Source: Confluentibacter flavum (GTDB taxonomy: Bacteria > Bacteroidota > Bacteroidia > Flavobacteriales > Flavobacteriaceae). Taken from it: a stretch of 64,000 nucleotides of DNA. Made by a program: the position numbers and the translations under genes. Positions 1 to 8,898 of the stretch are shown here, piece by piece (the stretch's first letter is position 1; the number at the start of each line of letters is the position of its first letter). Below the pieces are notes generated by a model, which was not told where the DNA came from, did no database searches, and worked only from the letters and a program-made list of their open reading frames with translations. The DNA is taken from contig NZ_PJEO01000054.1 in NCBI RefSeq assembly GCF_002843175.1, positions 108,106 through 172,105 of the forward strand. Reading direction: 5' to 3'.

Positions 1-2
1 AA

Positions 3-47
3 GAGAATCTAGATGATTTTACAGGCTCAGTAAAGCGAAAGCTTTAA
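3..47 (+). CDS. possible 3' end of an unidentified gene
   Basis: One frame is open from the left edge of the window to a TAA at 45-47 and would encode a short hydrophilic C-terminus ending in SVKRKL. The other two plus frames close within the first 15 bases. Nothing identifies the product, and 14 open codons can occur by chance. The 134 bases after it, up to the kinase gene, are AT-rich and show no clear terminator. Confidence 0.25.
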   Translation, partial: ENLDDFTGSVKRKL

Positions 48-181
48 ATCAGTTTTATTTTCTTCTCATTTATAGTGTTGTTCATCTATTAAACTTTTTT
101 AAGGCACATTTTAACGATTTTTTTTAAACCTGTTTGTAAAATAAAATACTTTGGTAGTCCCAAATCTAATTTCACAAATAA

Positions 182-2431
182 ATGAAAACTAATCTACTAA
201 TCTGTTTTCTATCCATTACTTCGTTGACCTATGGTCAAAGAGATAGAGAAATTATCAAGCAAATTGATAGTATAAACTCCACTGCTTTAATTTATTACGA
301 TAATAATGACATTGTAAAATCTTTCAATGGATTTAATAAAGCAAAAGCATTATCAGAAACCATAGATGATCGTTATGGGAATGCCATTGCAAATTATAAT
401 TTAGGCCATATTTACAATTTGATGCAAAATGATAATGCAGCAGAAAATTGTTATAAAGCCATGCTAAAATCTGCAAAGCATACCAAGGATGATTATTTAA
501 TTGCTAATGCTTATATAAGTTTAGGGAAACTCTATAAAAACAATAAAGCATTTGAAAATGCGATTTCCTACTTTGAAAATGCATTAAAATATGGTTTGGA
601 TATTGTTAATGACAATGAAAAACAACAAATACAGCCTCTTTTATTTGATATTAGAATCAATTTAAGCGAAGCATTATTAAATAATAATCAGTTTGAACAA
701 GCATTGATTAGTTTGTTGAAAGTTGAAGAAAGTTTAAAGAATAATACAGCAAGCACCTATTCAAAAGGGTATTTCAATTACATATACGGACTTTATTTTG
801 TTAAGCAAGATTTATATAATAATGCGAATTCCAGATTTAAAGAAGCCATAACGTTATTGGAAGAAGATAATAAAAATTTAAAACTTTTAAGTAAAGCCTA
901 CGAGGAGTTGTCTTTGTCAGCAGCTAAATCTGGAAATAATGAAGAAGCCTACGTGGCTTTATTAAAACATAATAATTACAGAGAGAGGTTTTTAAATGAA
1001 GAGAAATTAAAAGAAGATTTAGTTACTAAATCCAAATTTCTTATTGAAGATTATAAAAACAATGCACATCTTGCTAATATTGAAAAACTCGAGCAACAAC
1101 AAGCAAATAATAAGATTAAAATGGTAAACCTTATTATTTCCATCACGTTATCTTTGTTGTTCGCTTCATTAATTACGTTGTATGTAAGTTATACTTCCAA
1201 AAGAAAATTAAGCAAGACTCTAGAGATTCGTAATAGTGAACTGGAAATAACCAAAGAGCAAGCTCTGAAATCCTCAGAATTAAAATCAAAATTTATTTCT
1301 AATGTATCACACGAATTAAGAACTCCTTTGTACGGTGTTGTTGGCATAACATCACTTTTGCTTAGCAATAATAATTTGAGCTATAGAGATACCAAATTGT
1401 TGAAATCTTTAAAATACTCGGGGGATTATCTTTTGAATTTAATAAATGATATTTTACAAGTAAGTAAAATGGAAAACCAAAAAGTAGAATTGAAAAACAC
1501 ATCCGTTAATGTAAAAGATTTATTAGAAAGTATTGCAAATACATTTGAATACAGACTTCAAGAAACCAATAACAAAATTAAAATCTACATTGATAATTAT
1601 GTGCCAGAATATATTAAATGTGACAATGTTAGGTTGTCTCAGGTTTTAATTAATTTAATTGGTAACAGTGTGAAATTCACAGAAAGTGGCACTATTAATT
1701 TAAGAGCCAGATTATTGAATATAGATAATAACCAAGTTGGATTGCGTTTTGAAGTAGAAGATGACGGTATAGGAATACCTGAAGAAAAGTTTGCCACCAT
1801 ATTTAATAACTTCTCACAATTAGAAGCCGAAAACAATTTTAATTATCAAGGCACTGGTTTGGGACTTTCCATAACGAAAAAATTAATTGAGCTATTTGAG
1901 AGTAAAATTGAACTTGAAAGTGAAGTTGGTAAAGGATCGAAATTTAGCTTTAACGTGAATTTTGAAATAGATAACAACAGGACGAATAGTATTTCTGATT
2001 CTGATAATAAACCAAACAGTTTAATTTCTGAAACTAAAAAGCGCAGGATTCTAGTTGCTGAGGACAACAAAATAAACCAGATTGTAACAAAAAACCTGTT
2101 AAATAAAGAAGGTTATCTATGTACCATTGTTAACAATGGATTGGAAGCCATTGAGGAAATAAAAAATAATAATTTTGACCTTATTTTAATGGACATCAAT
2201 ATGCCCTTAATGAATGGAAATGAAGCTACTATGGCCATTAGGAAATTTAATGATACCATCCCAGTTATAGCGTTGACGGCTGCAGATATTGAAGATGTTA
2301 AAGAAGATCATAAAAATATAGGTTACGATGATATTATTACCAAGCCATTTGATAATTATGAGTTTTTTCAAATTCTTTCAGCCAATATTAATAAACAAAG
2401 AGAAATCACTAAATTTATTAAGGCTTCTTAA
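182..2431 (+). CDS. TPR-containing hybrid sensor histidine kinase with C-terminal receiver domain
   Basis: This is a membrane sensor kinase that would autophosphorylate and pass phosphate to its own receiver domain. A signal peptide (MKTNLLICFLSITSLTYGQ) leads into a periplasmic region of tetratricopeptide-like helices to about residue 300. A single membrane helix follows at about 314-340, then a short coiled coil. The HisKA domain carries HELRTPL with the phospho-His near 376. The ATPase domain shows the N box (NLIGNSVKF), DDGIGIP and GTGLGLS. The receiver domain from about 616 keeps the acidic EDN, the phospho-Asp in LILMDINMP (about 671), ALTA and KPF. There is no DNA-binding output domain, so the signal must leave through another protein. 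A kinase of the same architecture and nearly the same length lies at 9047-11287. The ligand is unknown. Confidence 0.93.
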   Translation: MKTNLLICFLSITSLTYGQRDREIIKQIDSINSTALIYYDNNDIVKSFNGFNKAKALSETIDDRYGNAIANYNLGHIYNLMQNDNAAENCYKAMLKSAKHTKDDYLIANAYISLGKLYKNNKAFENAISYFENALKYGLDIVNDNEKQQIQPLLFDIRINLSEALLNNNQFEQALISLLKVEESLKNNTASTYSKGYFNYIYGLYFVKQDLYNNANSRFKEAITLLEEDNKNLKLLSKAYEELSLSAAKSGNNEEAYVALLKHNNYRERFLNEEKLKEDLVTKSKFLIEDYKNNAHLANIEKLEQQQANNKIKMVNLIISITLSLLFASLITLYVSYTSKRKLSKTLEIRNSELEITKEQALKSSELKSKFISNVSHELRTPLYGVVGITSLLLSNNNLSYRDTKLLKSLKYSGDYLLNLINDILQVSKMENQKVELKNTSVNVKDLLESIANTFEYRLQETNNKIKIYIDNYVPEYIKCDNVRLSQVLINLIGNSVKFTESGTINLRARLLNIDNNQVGLRFEVEDDGIGIPEEKFATIFNNFSQLEAENNFNYQGTGLGLSITKKLIELFESKIELESEVGKGSKFSFNVNFEIDNNRTNSISDSDNKPNSLISETKKRRILVAEDNKINQIVTKNLLNKEGYLCTIVNNGLEAIEEIKNNNFDLILMDINMPLMNGNEATMAIRKFNDTIPVIALTAADIEDVKEDHKNIGYDDIITKPFDNYEFFQILSANINKQREITKFIKAS

Positions 2432-2438
2432 AGAGTGT

Positions 2439-3086
2439 TTATAGAGCTACTTTCCGACTGATAGTTAAACCATCCCTTATTGGTAGAATAACGGTTTCTA
2501 CACGTTTGTCTTCTTTTAAAAGCGAATTGTATTCTAATAGCGCTTTTGTTGCCGTGTCATCTTTTTTTATAGGTTCAATGACTTTACCGCTCCATAAAAC
2601 ATTGTCAGATAATAAAATGCCTCCTATATTCAGTTTGTTAATAATCACATTAAAATAGATTGGGTAATTGTCTTTGTCGGCATCAATAAAAATCAAATCG
2701 AATGTTTCATCCAATTTTGGTATGATTTCCAAGGCATTTCCCAAATGCTGAAAAATTTGTTTTCCGTAATCAGATTTATCAAAATATTTTCTTTGAAAAT
2801 CAATCAGTTCTTCATTAATATCTATGGTGTGCAATGCTCCCGAAGTTTGCATGCCCTCCGCTAAACATAAAGCGGAATAACCCGTATAAGTACCGATTTC
2901 CAAGATGTTTTTCGGGTTTACCAATTTAGAAATAATACTAAGCAACCTCCCTTGATAATGACCGCTTAGCATGCGTGGCTGCAATATTTTTTGATAGGTT
3001 TCCCTACTAAGTTGTTGTAACAGTTCTGGTTCGTCTTCAGAATGTTTTACAACATAATTATCTAATTCTTCTGGGATAAAATACAT
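2439..3086 (-). CDS. class I SAM-dependent O-methyltransferase (caffeoyl-CoA OMT-like)
   Basis: This 215-residue enzyme belongs to the small class I O-methyltransferase family. The SAM-binding motif is ILEIGTYTGYSAL, followed by the acidic loop HTIDIN. DLIFIDADKDNYP carries the Asp residues that bind the divalent metal, and LLSDNVLWSG supplies the next conserved segment. The length is normal for the bacterial family. The physiological substrate, usually a catechol-like hydroxyl, cannot be told from the sequence. It sits two bases downstream of the SDR reductase gene and was probably transcribed with it. It converges on the kinase gene, with only 7 bases between the two stop codons. Confidence 0.9.
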   Translation of the reverse strand: MYFIPEELDNYVVKHSEDEPELLQQLSRETYQKILQPRMLSGHYQGRLLSIISKLVNPKNILEIGTYTGYSALCLAEGMQTSGALHTIDINEELIDFQRKYFDKSDYGKQIFQHLGNALEIIPKLDETFDLIFIDADKDNYPIYFNVIINKLNIGGILLSDNVLWSGKVIEPIKKDDTATKALLEYNSLLKEDKRVETVILPIRDGLTISRKVAL

Positions 3087-3088
3087 AT

Positions 3089-3871
3089 TTAAAGGCTTTT
3101 TGTTCTGCCGCCATCAACAGGCAAATTAATACCATTAATATAATTGGCCGCTTCACTTGCTAAAAAAACAACAGCATTCGCGATTTCTTCGGGTGTTGCA
3201 AATCGTTTTGCTGGTGAATAACTTTTCATGATTTCTGTCATTTCGTCAATGGAAGTGCCTTCGTTTTTTGCTTTTATTTTTATTATTTCAGCGATGCGTT
3301 CAGTATCGGTAAAACCAGGAAGCACATTGTTTACCGTAATTCCCATGGCACCAACTTCGCTAGCTAATGTCTTACTCCAATTACCAACGGCTGCTCTTAT
3401 GGTATTACTAACACCAAGTCCGGGAATAGGTTCTTTAACAGACGTTGAAATGATATTTATAATTCTGCCAAAGCCTTCCGTTTTCATAAAAGGAATAAGT
3501 GCTTGAGCCAATAAATGGTTGCACTTTATATGTTGTGTGAATGCATTTTCAAATTCTGAAATCGAAGCATCCAAGATAGTGCCACTTTTAGGGCCACCAG
3601 TATTATTGACTAAAATGTGAAATCCATGGTTTTTTTGAATGAATGAAACTACTTTAGAATGTAAAATATCAGGATTTGAAAAGTCTGCCACAATGTAATT
3701 GTGATTTTCAGGATTGGGTAATTCTGATAAAACCTGCTTTAATTTGTCTTCATTTCGAGCTGCCAAAGTAACATGAACACCTTCTAGGGCTAATGCTATT
3801 GCTGTAGCTTTTCCGATGCCTTGAGTGCTTCCGCAAACCAAAGCATACTTATTTTTTAAATTTAAATTCAT
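3089..3871 (-). CDS. SDR family NAD(P)-dependent oxidoreductase
   Basis: This is a classical short-chain dehydrogenase/reductase of 260 residues. It has the Rossmann motif GSTQGIGKA near the N-terminus, the NNTGG motif near residue 90, and a C-terminal PVDGG ending typical of 3-oxoacyl-ACP reductase-like members. In the catalytic region, IINIISTSVKEPIPGLGVSNTI lacks the usual YxxxK: Ser is present, but the Tyr position reads as Asn or Thr. This Tyr-less variant is seen in a subset of the family annotated as FabG-like. The substrate is therefore uncertain, and true fatty-acid synthesis is unlikely. It probably forms an operon with the methyltransferase gene downstream. Confidence 0.85.
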   Translation of the reverse strand: MNLNLKNKYALVCGSTQGIGKATAIALALEGVHVTLAARNEDKLKQVLSELPNPENHNYIVADFSNPDILHSKVVSFIQKNHGFHILVNNTGGPKSGTILDASISEFENAFTQHIKCNHLLAQALIPFMKTEGFGRIINIISTSVKEPIPGLGVSNTIRAAVGNWSKTLASEVGAMGITVNNVLPGFTDTERIAEIIKIKAKNEGTSIDEMTEIMKSYSPAKRFATPEEIANAVVFLASEAANYINGINLPVDGGRTKSL

Positions 3872-3963
3872 AATTTTGTTTATAACAAAAATAAGAAATG
3901 GTCAGTAGAATTTACCTTTACTTCCATATTCATTTTTTGTATATTTATTTAAACTTTTAAAAA

Positions 3964-4206
3964 ATGAGCAAAATCAAAGAATACTCAAACGGAGAAGTCA
4001 CCATAGTTTGGGAGCCCGAAAAATGTACACATTCGGCTATTTGTGCCAAAGGATTGCCAAAGGTATTTAAACCTAGGGAACGTCCATGGATTACTATGGA
4101 AGCTGCATCAACCGAGGCGTTGGTAAATCAAATAAAACAATGTCCATCTGGTGCTTTGGATTATTATATGAATGGAGAAGTTCATAAAGAAGCGGAGCAT
4201 CTGTAA
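3964..4206 (+). CDS. YjdI-like (4Fe-4S) mono-cluster protein
   Basis: This 80-residue protein matches the divergent 4Fe-4S mono-cluster family (Fer4_19, YjdI type). It starts with the family's YSNGEVTIVWEPEKCTHS and ends with the KQCPSGALDYY segment. Three cysteines are visible (about 21, 27 and 59), consistent with a ferredoxin-like cluster site with an unusual fourth ligand. It would act as a small cytoplasmic redox or electron-transfer protein whose partner is not known. In many genomes the gene is paired with a GNAT-like YjdJ gene; none is adjacent here. A strong hairpin terminator lies about 85 bases downstream. Confidence 0.85.
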   Translation: MSKIKEYSNGEVTIVWEPEKCTHSAICAKGLPKVFKPRERPWITMEAASTEALVNQIKQCPSGALDYYMNGEVHKEAEHL

Positions 4207-4290
4207 ATTAAAATAGAGATTATTGATAATGGTGATTAAATGATTTGCAACAAGTTTAATTGCAACGGTACATTATATTGGGTGAAAAAG

Positions 4291-4323
4291 AAAAGCTCTT
4301 TAACTATTGGTTAAAGAGCTTTT
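4291..4323. terminator. bidirectional intrinsic terminator after the YjdI-like gene
   Basis: A perfect 14-bp stem (AAAAGCTCTTTAAC with its complement) closes a five-base loop. It has A-runs on the left and T-runs on the right, so it can stop transcription on both strands. It serves the plus-strand gene ending at 4206 and backs up the minus-strand lipoprotein gene ending at 4405. Confidence 0.85.
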
Positions 4324-4404
4324 AAATATATATAGACGCTTAAAGCGGGATATTTATAATTATATACGATTGAAGATTGAGTTTGGATTATTTTCCCAAA
4401 AAAA

Positions 4405-5073
4405 TTATTCTAATGTTACTTTTATATTCGTAAAGTTTATATTCATACCATTAGCCATTTTATGTTCTGTGGCTAATTTTAGGCCGTTATAAACTTGATA
4501 AGTTTCAAAGGTGTTTATAAGGGAAGGGTTTTCGCTATTGCCTCTTCTAAACACCCATTCTTTGATTAAATAATCGTCTCCATAATATAAATCGTAAGCA
4601 TCTCCAGGTGTGTAGCCACCACCATCACTTGGATACGTCAATGTAATTTTATTCATTTGTGTTTTGCTTATCGGTGATTCAGCTTTAATAGGCGCCGAAA
4701 TGGTTGTATTTTTATCCCAAACCAATTGAAATGGTATAAGCAGCCAAAACTTATCATTGATAAAGCTTTTATCTAGATTTATTTTTATTGAATCTATTTT
4801 GGTTCTGTTATAATTGACAATGGAATCTTTGTCTGCTAAAAAAGATACATTGCTATTTTTTGGTTCCCAAACCCATGAACGTTCGCTATGGCTACTGTCT
4901 TTATCTACATTAAAAGTAAACTCAATTTTTGAAACGTTTTTCCAATGTTCGTAACCATGAGAATTAGCAATTTTTTCAGCTATGGTCAATTCTTTGGGTT
5001 CACTCACATTTTTTTGATTTTCTTTACAAGAAAAACATAGTGTTGTTAAGATAATTAAAATAGCATTTTTCAT
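4405..5073 (-). CDS. lipoprotein of unknown function (DUF6503-like)
   Basis: This is a 222-residue secreted lipoprotein. Its N-terminus MKNAILIILTTLCFSC carries a lipobox with the lipid-accepting Cys at 16. The mature part is rich in beta-strand and aromatic residues (HGYEHWKNV, RSWVWEP, FWLLIPFQLVWD, YDLYYGDDYLI). This resembles the Bacteroidota DUF6503 family of outer-membrane-associated LolA/LppX-like folds; the assignment is by recall of pattern, and no function is known. It starts 4 bases after the stop of the upstream msrA gene, so the two are probably co-transcribed, which hints at an envelope stress context. Confidence 0.75.
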   Translation of the reverse strand: MKNAILIILTTLCFSCKENQKNVSEPKELTIAEKIANSHGYEHWKNVSKIEFTFNVDKDSSHSERSWVWEPKNSNVSFLADKDSIVNYNRTKIDSIKINLDKSFINDKFWLLIPFQLVWDKNTTISAPIKAESPISKTQMNKITLTYPSDGGGYTPGDAYDLYYGDDYLIKEWVFRRGNSENPSLINTFETYQVYNGLKLATEHKMANGMNINFTNIKVTLE

Positions 5074-5077
5074 TGAT

Positions 5078-5734
5078 TTAGTGATTTTCTTTTAGTAATT
5101 CTGTTGGGAAATTAGCTTTAAAACGTTTTAATCTAGGGATGGACACGTTTCTTATATAACTATTGTTTGGGTGAAGCTTTTCATAATTTTGATGATAATC
5201 TTCAGCTATCCAAAACTTTTGGAAGGGGTATACTTCGGCAGCAATGTTTGCATTTAATTTTTTTGCCAACGCTTCTTTCTTTTTTAAAATGATTTGTTTT
5301 TGCTCGTCGTTTTGATAAAAAATAATGGAGCGATACTGCGAACCATTATCTGGGCCTTGTCCATTAACCTGTGTTGGGTTTTGAGAAGCAAAGTAAGCAT
5401 CTACCAAGGTTTCAAAACTTACTATCTTTGGATCATAAATAATTTCAACACTTTCTGCATGACCTGTTCTTCCAGTATTACTGCTTTCATAAGTGGGGTT
5501 GTTGGTATGGCCGCCAGAATATCCACTTATGGACTCGTCAACACCTTTAATGCTTTCATATACGGCTTCTACGCACCAAAAACAACCACTAGCAAAGTAG
5601 GCACGATCTTTGCCATTTTGAATGGGTACTTGAACAGGTTTAGCATCTATAACTTTTTGAACTTGATTGTTTTGGGCTTTGTTTTGGCAACTGAATAAAA
5701 TGGTAAGCGCTATGGCTGATATGATATTTTTCAT
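5078..5734 (-). CDS. msrA: peptide-methionine (S)-S-oxide reductase, lipoprotein form
   Basis: MsrA reduces the S-epimer of methionine sulfoxide in proteins. The catalytic motif GCFWCVEAVYE is present, with the nucleophilic Cys near residue 51 of the mature start used here. GYSGGHTNNPTYE and the Glu/Asp substrate-pocket segments follow. I start at 5734 because that Met opens a clear lipoprotein signal (MKNIISAIALTILFSC, Cys 16). The in-frame Met 93 bases upstream would bury this signal behind 31 polar residues. The enzyme is therefore predicted to be membrane-anchored in the periplasm and to repair oxidised envelope proteins. A lipoprotein gene of unknown function follows after 4 bases. Confidence 0.93.
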   Translation of the reverse strand: MKNIISAIALTILFSCQNKAQNNQVQKVIDAKPVQVPIQNGKDRAYFASGCFWCVEAVYESIKGVDESISGYSGGHTNNPTYESSNTGRTGHAESVEIIYDPKIVSFETLVDAYFASQNPTQVNGQGPDNGSQYRSIIFYQNDEQKQIILKKKEALAKKLNANIAAEVYPFQKFWIAEDYHQNYEKLHPNNSYIRNVSIPRLKRFKANFPTELLKENH

Positions 5735-5880
5735 ATGTAAATATTTATTGTTTTTTTGGTCATATGGTATCGCCTTATTTTTATTGGTTTTTGTTTGCAA
5801 CAAACTTGTTGTCAATGGCGATTTCATAATAAGTTTTTTTAACTAGTCGTATAAAATTAGAAAACCTTTTTATTTTTAAT

Positions 5881-5896
5881 TGTGAAAGTTTTCACA
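5881..5896. promoter_or_regulatory. TGTGAAA-gt-TTTCACA palindrome upstream of msrA
   Basis: A perfect 7-bp inverted repeat with a two-base spacer lies about 147 bases upstream of the msrA start. It is next to the terminator of the operon on the other side. It looks like a dimeric regulator site but could equally be a small hairpin; no regulator is implied by the neighbours. Confidence 0.3.
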
Positions 5897-5900
5897 AAAT

Positions 5901-5930
5901 AAAAAAGCCTTCATAATTTATGAAGGCTTT
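5901..5930 (-). terminator. intrinsic terminator of the nif3 / coiled-coil gene pair
   Basis: An 11-bp stem (AAAGCCTTCAT with its complement, five-base loop) is followed on the minus strand by a six-T run. It lies about 20 bases after the stop codon at 5952 and ends the nif3 operon. Confidence 0.85.
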
Positions 5931-5951
5931 AGACATATAGTTTTTAATGGA

Positions 5952-6728
5952 TTAAAATTTTGAAAACAATTTTGCCATTTTTTCTTTTTGTTCTTCTGCT
6001 AAAACAGCGTCAACTAAAATTCTACCACTATGCTCATCTGTAATTACTTTTTTGCGAGAAGCAATTTCTACTTGTATTTGTGGTGGAATGGTAAAAAACG
6101 AACCTCCAGAAGCACCTCTTTCAATAGCGACTACCGCTAAACCGTTTTTTACATTTTTACGAATTCTATCGTAAGCAGCAACTAAACGCTCTTCAATTTG
6201 TTCTTTGTAATCTTCAGATTTTGAAATTAAAGCTTGTTCTTCTTTTTCAGTTTCGGCTAAAATAGCATCAAGCTCACTCTTTTTGTGTTTAAGGTGATTT
6301 TCACGCTCTTTTAAACGCTCTTTGGTTTCGGATATAACCTCTTTTTTTTGTTCGATTTGAGACTTATATTCTTTAATGTGCTTATCAGCTAGTTGAATTT
6401 CCAATTCCTGAAATTCTATTTCTTTAGTAAGCGAGTTGAACTCTCGGTTATTTCTAACGTTCTTCTGTTGCTCAGCATACTTTTTCATTAAAGATTTAGA
6501 TTCTTCGATAAGATTCTTTTTAGAAACAATATCATTATCTATGACTTGCAAACTAGATACAAGTTTTTCTAATCTTATATTCAGTCCAGCAACTTCATCT
6601 TCTAAATCACGAACTTCTAATGGAAGTTCTCCACGAACATTTCTTATTTCATCTATGCGGGAATCGATGAGTTGTAAATCGTATAAAGCTCTTAGGCGCT
6701 CTTCAACAGTTTGTTCTTTTTTAGCCAT
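5952..6728 (-). CDS. coiled-coil protein with a cysteine-free C4 zinc-ribbon-type C-terminus (CT398/DUF164 family)
   Basis: This 258-residue protein has two long helices that form a coiled-coil hairpin (about residues 10-185, rich in Glu and Lys). A small C-terminal domain contains SFFTIPPQIQVEI, then EHSGRILVD. In the wider family this domain is a C4 zinc ribbon, with CxxC pairs at GGSF and EHSG. Here all four cysteines are absent, so zinc cannot be bound in that way. Family members are proposed to regulate or tether other factors; the exact role in flavobacteria is not established. The gene starts 3 bases after the nif3 stop, and this pairing suggests a shared job. Confidence 0.88.
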   Translation of the reverse strand: MAKKEQTVEERLRALYDLQLIDSRIDEIRNVRGELPLEVRDLEDEVAGLNIRLEKLVSSLQVIDNDIVSKKNLIEESKSLMKKYAEQQKNVRNNREFNSLTKEIEFQELEIQLADKHIKEYKSQIEQKKEVISETKERLKERENHLKHKKSELDAILAETEKEEQALISKSEDYKEQIEERLVAAYDRIRKNVKNGLAVVAIERGASGGSFFTIPPQIQVEIASRKKVITDEHSGRILVDAVLAEEQKEKMAKLFSKF

Positions 6729-6731
6729 ACT

Positions 6732-7826
6732 TTAAAAATACTTAACAGGATTGGTAATTGTCTTTGATAAAACGACTGCAAAATTAGTGATTTTTTTCGT
6801 AAGATATGCAACTAAAATATTTTTTGTGAATTGCTCACTTTCATAATGTCCAATATCCACTAAAAGGAGGCTGTTTTCGGCAGTAAAAAAATCATGATAT
6901 TTTAAATCGGCTGTTACAAATGCATCAGCATCAGCACTTTTAGCGGCTTCAATGGCAAAACTTCCCGAACCTCCCAAAACGGCTACTTTCTTTATGTTTT
7001 TATTTAAAAATTGGGAATGTCTGATAAGTTGGGTATTCATTTTGGTTTTTACGTGGGTTAAAAAGTCTTTTGGTTTCATGGCTTCTTTCAAATTACCAAT
7101 CATGCCTAGTCCTATATGCTGATTTTTGTTTTCCAAAGTAGTTATTTCATAAGCAACTTCTTCATAGGAATGTGTTTTAAAAAGCGTTTGAAGAATATTT
7201 GATTCTAAATGTTTGGCAAACGTAACGGTTATTTGGGTTTCTTTTTCAGAATGAACTTGTCCTTTTTCGCCTTTTGTTGGATTGGAATTTTCATTTCCGT
7301 TAAATGTGCCAATCCCTTCCACATTAAAACTACAATCATTATAATTGCCAATACTGCCTGCTCCCGCTTGAAATAAAGCATTTCGTAACTGTTCGGATTC
7401 TTTAATTGGAACAAAAGTGGTCAACTTTTTTATGGTTTGATTTTGTGGAATTAATATGCGCTTATTTGTTAACTCCAACTGATTGCAAATCATATCATTT
7501 ACACCTTGAAAAGCATTGTCTAAAGCAGTGTGCATACTGTAAATGGCAATGTCATGTTTAATGGCTTTCATCACTACACGTTCTACATAAGTTTTGCCAG
7601 TTAACTTTTTTAAGCCTTTAAAAATAATAGGGTGGAAGCTAACAATAAGATTGCATTTTGTTTCAATGGCTTCATCTATAACGGTTTCAAGCGTGTCAAG
7701 TGTTACAAGAATGCCTGTAATGGGCATGTTTTTATGGCCTACTAAGAGACCAACATTATCAAAATCTTCAGCATATGCTAAAGGGGATAATGCTTCTAAG
7801 TGATTCATGACATCTTGAACAATCAT
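6732..7826 (-). CDS. NIF3-like dinuclear metal-center protein
   Basis: The 364-residue protein is the long form of the NIF3/YqfO family: two halves of the metal-binding domain separated by a PII-like insert (about residues 130-225). Metal ligands are seen in SFHPIIF, the segment MHTALDNA near residue 100, and the C-terminal DIGHYESE. Family members form toroidal hexamers. The molecular function is disputed; some are annotated as GTP cyclohydrolase 1 type 2, which is not secure. It heads a two-gene operon with the coiled-coil protein and is divergent from lpxK, an arrangement I recall as common in related genomes. Confidence 0.92.
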   Translation of the reverse strand: MIVQDVMNHLEALSPLAYAEDFDNVGLLVGHKNMPITGILVTLDTLETVIDEAIETKCNLIVSFHPIIFKGLKKLTGKTYVERVVMKAIKHDIAIYSMHTALDNAFQGVNDMICNQLELTNKRILIPQNQTIKKLTTFVPIKESEQLRNALFQAGAGSIGNYNDCSFNVEGIGTFNGNENSNPTKGEKGQVHSEKETQITVTFAKHLESNILQTLFKTHSYEEVAYEITTLENKNQHIGLGMIGNLKEAMKPKDFLTHVKTKMNTQLIRHSQFLNKNIKKVAVLGGSGSFAIEAAKSADADAFVTADLKYHDFFTAENSLLLVDIGHYESEQFTKNILVAYLTKKITNFAVVLSKTITNPVKYF

Positions 7827-7851
7827 AAAAATGCTATTTTTTATTATTAAA

Positions 7852-7859
7852 CAAAGATA
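7852..7859 (-). promoter_or_regulatory. candidate -7 box for nif3
   Basis: On the minus strand TATCTTTG matches the Bacteroidota -7 consensus TAnnTTTG exactly. It lies 25 bases before the nif3 start, which would give a very short leader. No good TTG is found about 19 bases upstream, so support rests on the -7 box alone. Confidence 0.5.
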
Positions 7860-7878
7860 AAATATTTACTTTGTTGTA

Positions 7879-8898
7879 ATGAAATTGATTAGAAAGATAA
7901 CGTTTCCATTTGTGCCTATTTATTATGCGATTACAACTTTGCGTAATAAATTATACGATTTAGGTATTAAAAAATCCATTTCTTATGATTTCCCAATAAT
8001 ATGTATAGGAAATTTAAGTGTTGGAGGGACAGGAAAAACGCCGATGGTAGAGTATTTGATTCATTTACTTAAGCATGATTATAAAGTGGCAACTTTAAGC
8101 CGTGGATATAAACGTAAAACCAAAGGATTTCAATTAGCCAATGAAAAATCATCTGTAGATACTTTAGGTGATGAGCCGTTTCAGTTTTATAATAAATTTA
8201 AGAATGATGTTTTGGTTGCTGTTGATTCCGATAGAAATAACGGCATTAAAACGTTGATATCACTTGAAAATAGGCCGGAAGTCATCCTATTAGATGATGC
8301 ATTTCAACACAGAAAAGTAAAAGCAGGATTTAATATTTTGCTTACTGCTTATCATAATATGTATACAGACGATTTTGTATTGCCAACTGGTAATTTAAGA
8401 GAACCCAAAAGTGGTGCCAAGCGGGCAAATGTTATTGTGGTTACTAAATGCCCTACGGATTTGACCGAAGACGATAAAGTAACCATTATTAAAAAATTAG
8501 ATGTAGCCCCGTATCAACATGTTTTTTTTAGTTTTATAAATTATGCTGAAAATGTTTTCTCTGGTGAAAGAAGTATAAAACTGAATGATTTAAAAGATTT
8601 TGCTTTGGTAACGGGCATTGCCAATGCAAGCGCCTTGGTTCAATTTTTAAAAGAAAAACAGTTTAAATTTGAACATCTTAATTTCAATGATCATCATGAT
8701 TTTTCTGAAAAGGACATTAAAGAACTCGAAACAAAAGAAATGATTATTACTACCGAAAAGGATTTTATGAGGTTAAAACAATTTACCTCTTTAAAAAGCA
8801 AATTATTTTACTTGCCCATAGCCATTGGTTTAGATAACGAACCAAAGTTCAATACCTTAATAAAAGATTTTTGTAAAAAAGTTCAAGAAACTGTTTAA
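7879..8898 (+). CDS. lpxK: tetraacyldisaccharide 4'-kinase
   Basis: LpxK phosphorylates the 4' position of the lipid A disaccharide precursor at the inner face of the cytoplasmic membrane. The 339-residue sequence has an amphipathic N-terminal helix (KLIRKITFPFVPIYYAITTLRN). The Walker A variant GNLSVGGTGKTPM is followed by LSRGYKRKTKGF, then LGDEPFQFY and ILLDDAFQHRKV, all family signatures. The length is normal. It is divergent from nif3 with only 52 bases between starts. The stop codon lies inside a 13-bp terminal inverted repeat of a short intergenic element. Confidence 0.95.
   Translation: MKLIRKITFPFVPIYYAITTLRNKLYDLGIKKSISYDFPIICIGNLSVGGTGKTPMVEYLIHLLKHDYKVATLSRGYKRKTKGFQLANEKSSVDTLGDEPFQFYNKFKNDVLVAVDSDRNNGIKTLISLENRPEVILLDDAFQHRKVKAGFNILLTAYHNMYTDDFVLPTGNLREPKSGAKRANVIVVTKCPTDLTEDDKVTIIKKLDVAPYQHVFFSFINYAENVFSGERSIKLNDLKDFALVTGIANASALVQFLKEKQFKFEHLNFNDHHDFSEKDIKELETKEMIITTEKDFMRLKQFTSLKSKLFYLPIAIGLDNEPKFNTLIKDFCKKVQETV

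Noticed and set aside
5735..5827. Upstream start for msrA
   Set aside because: It would place 31 polar residues before a clear lipoprotein signal peptide.
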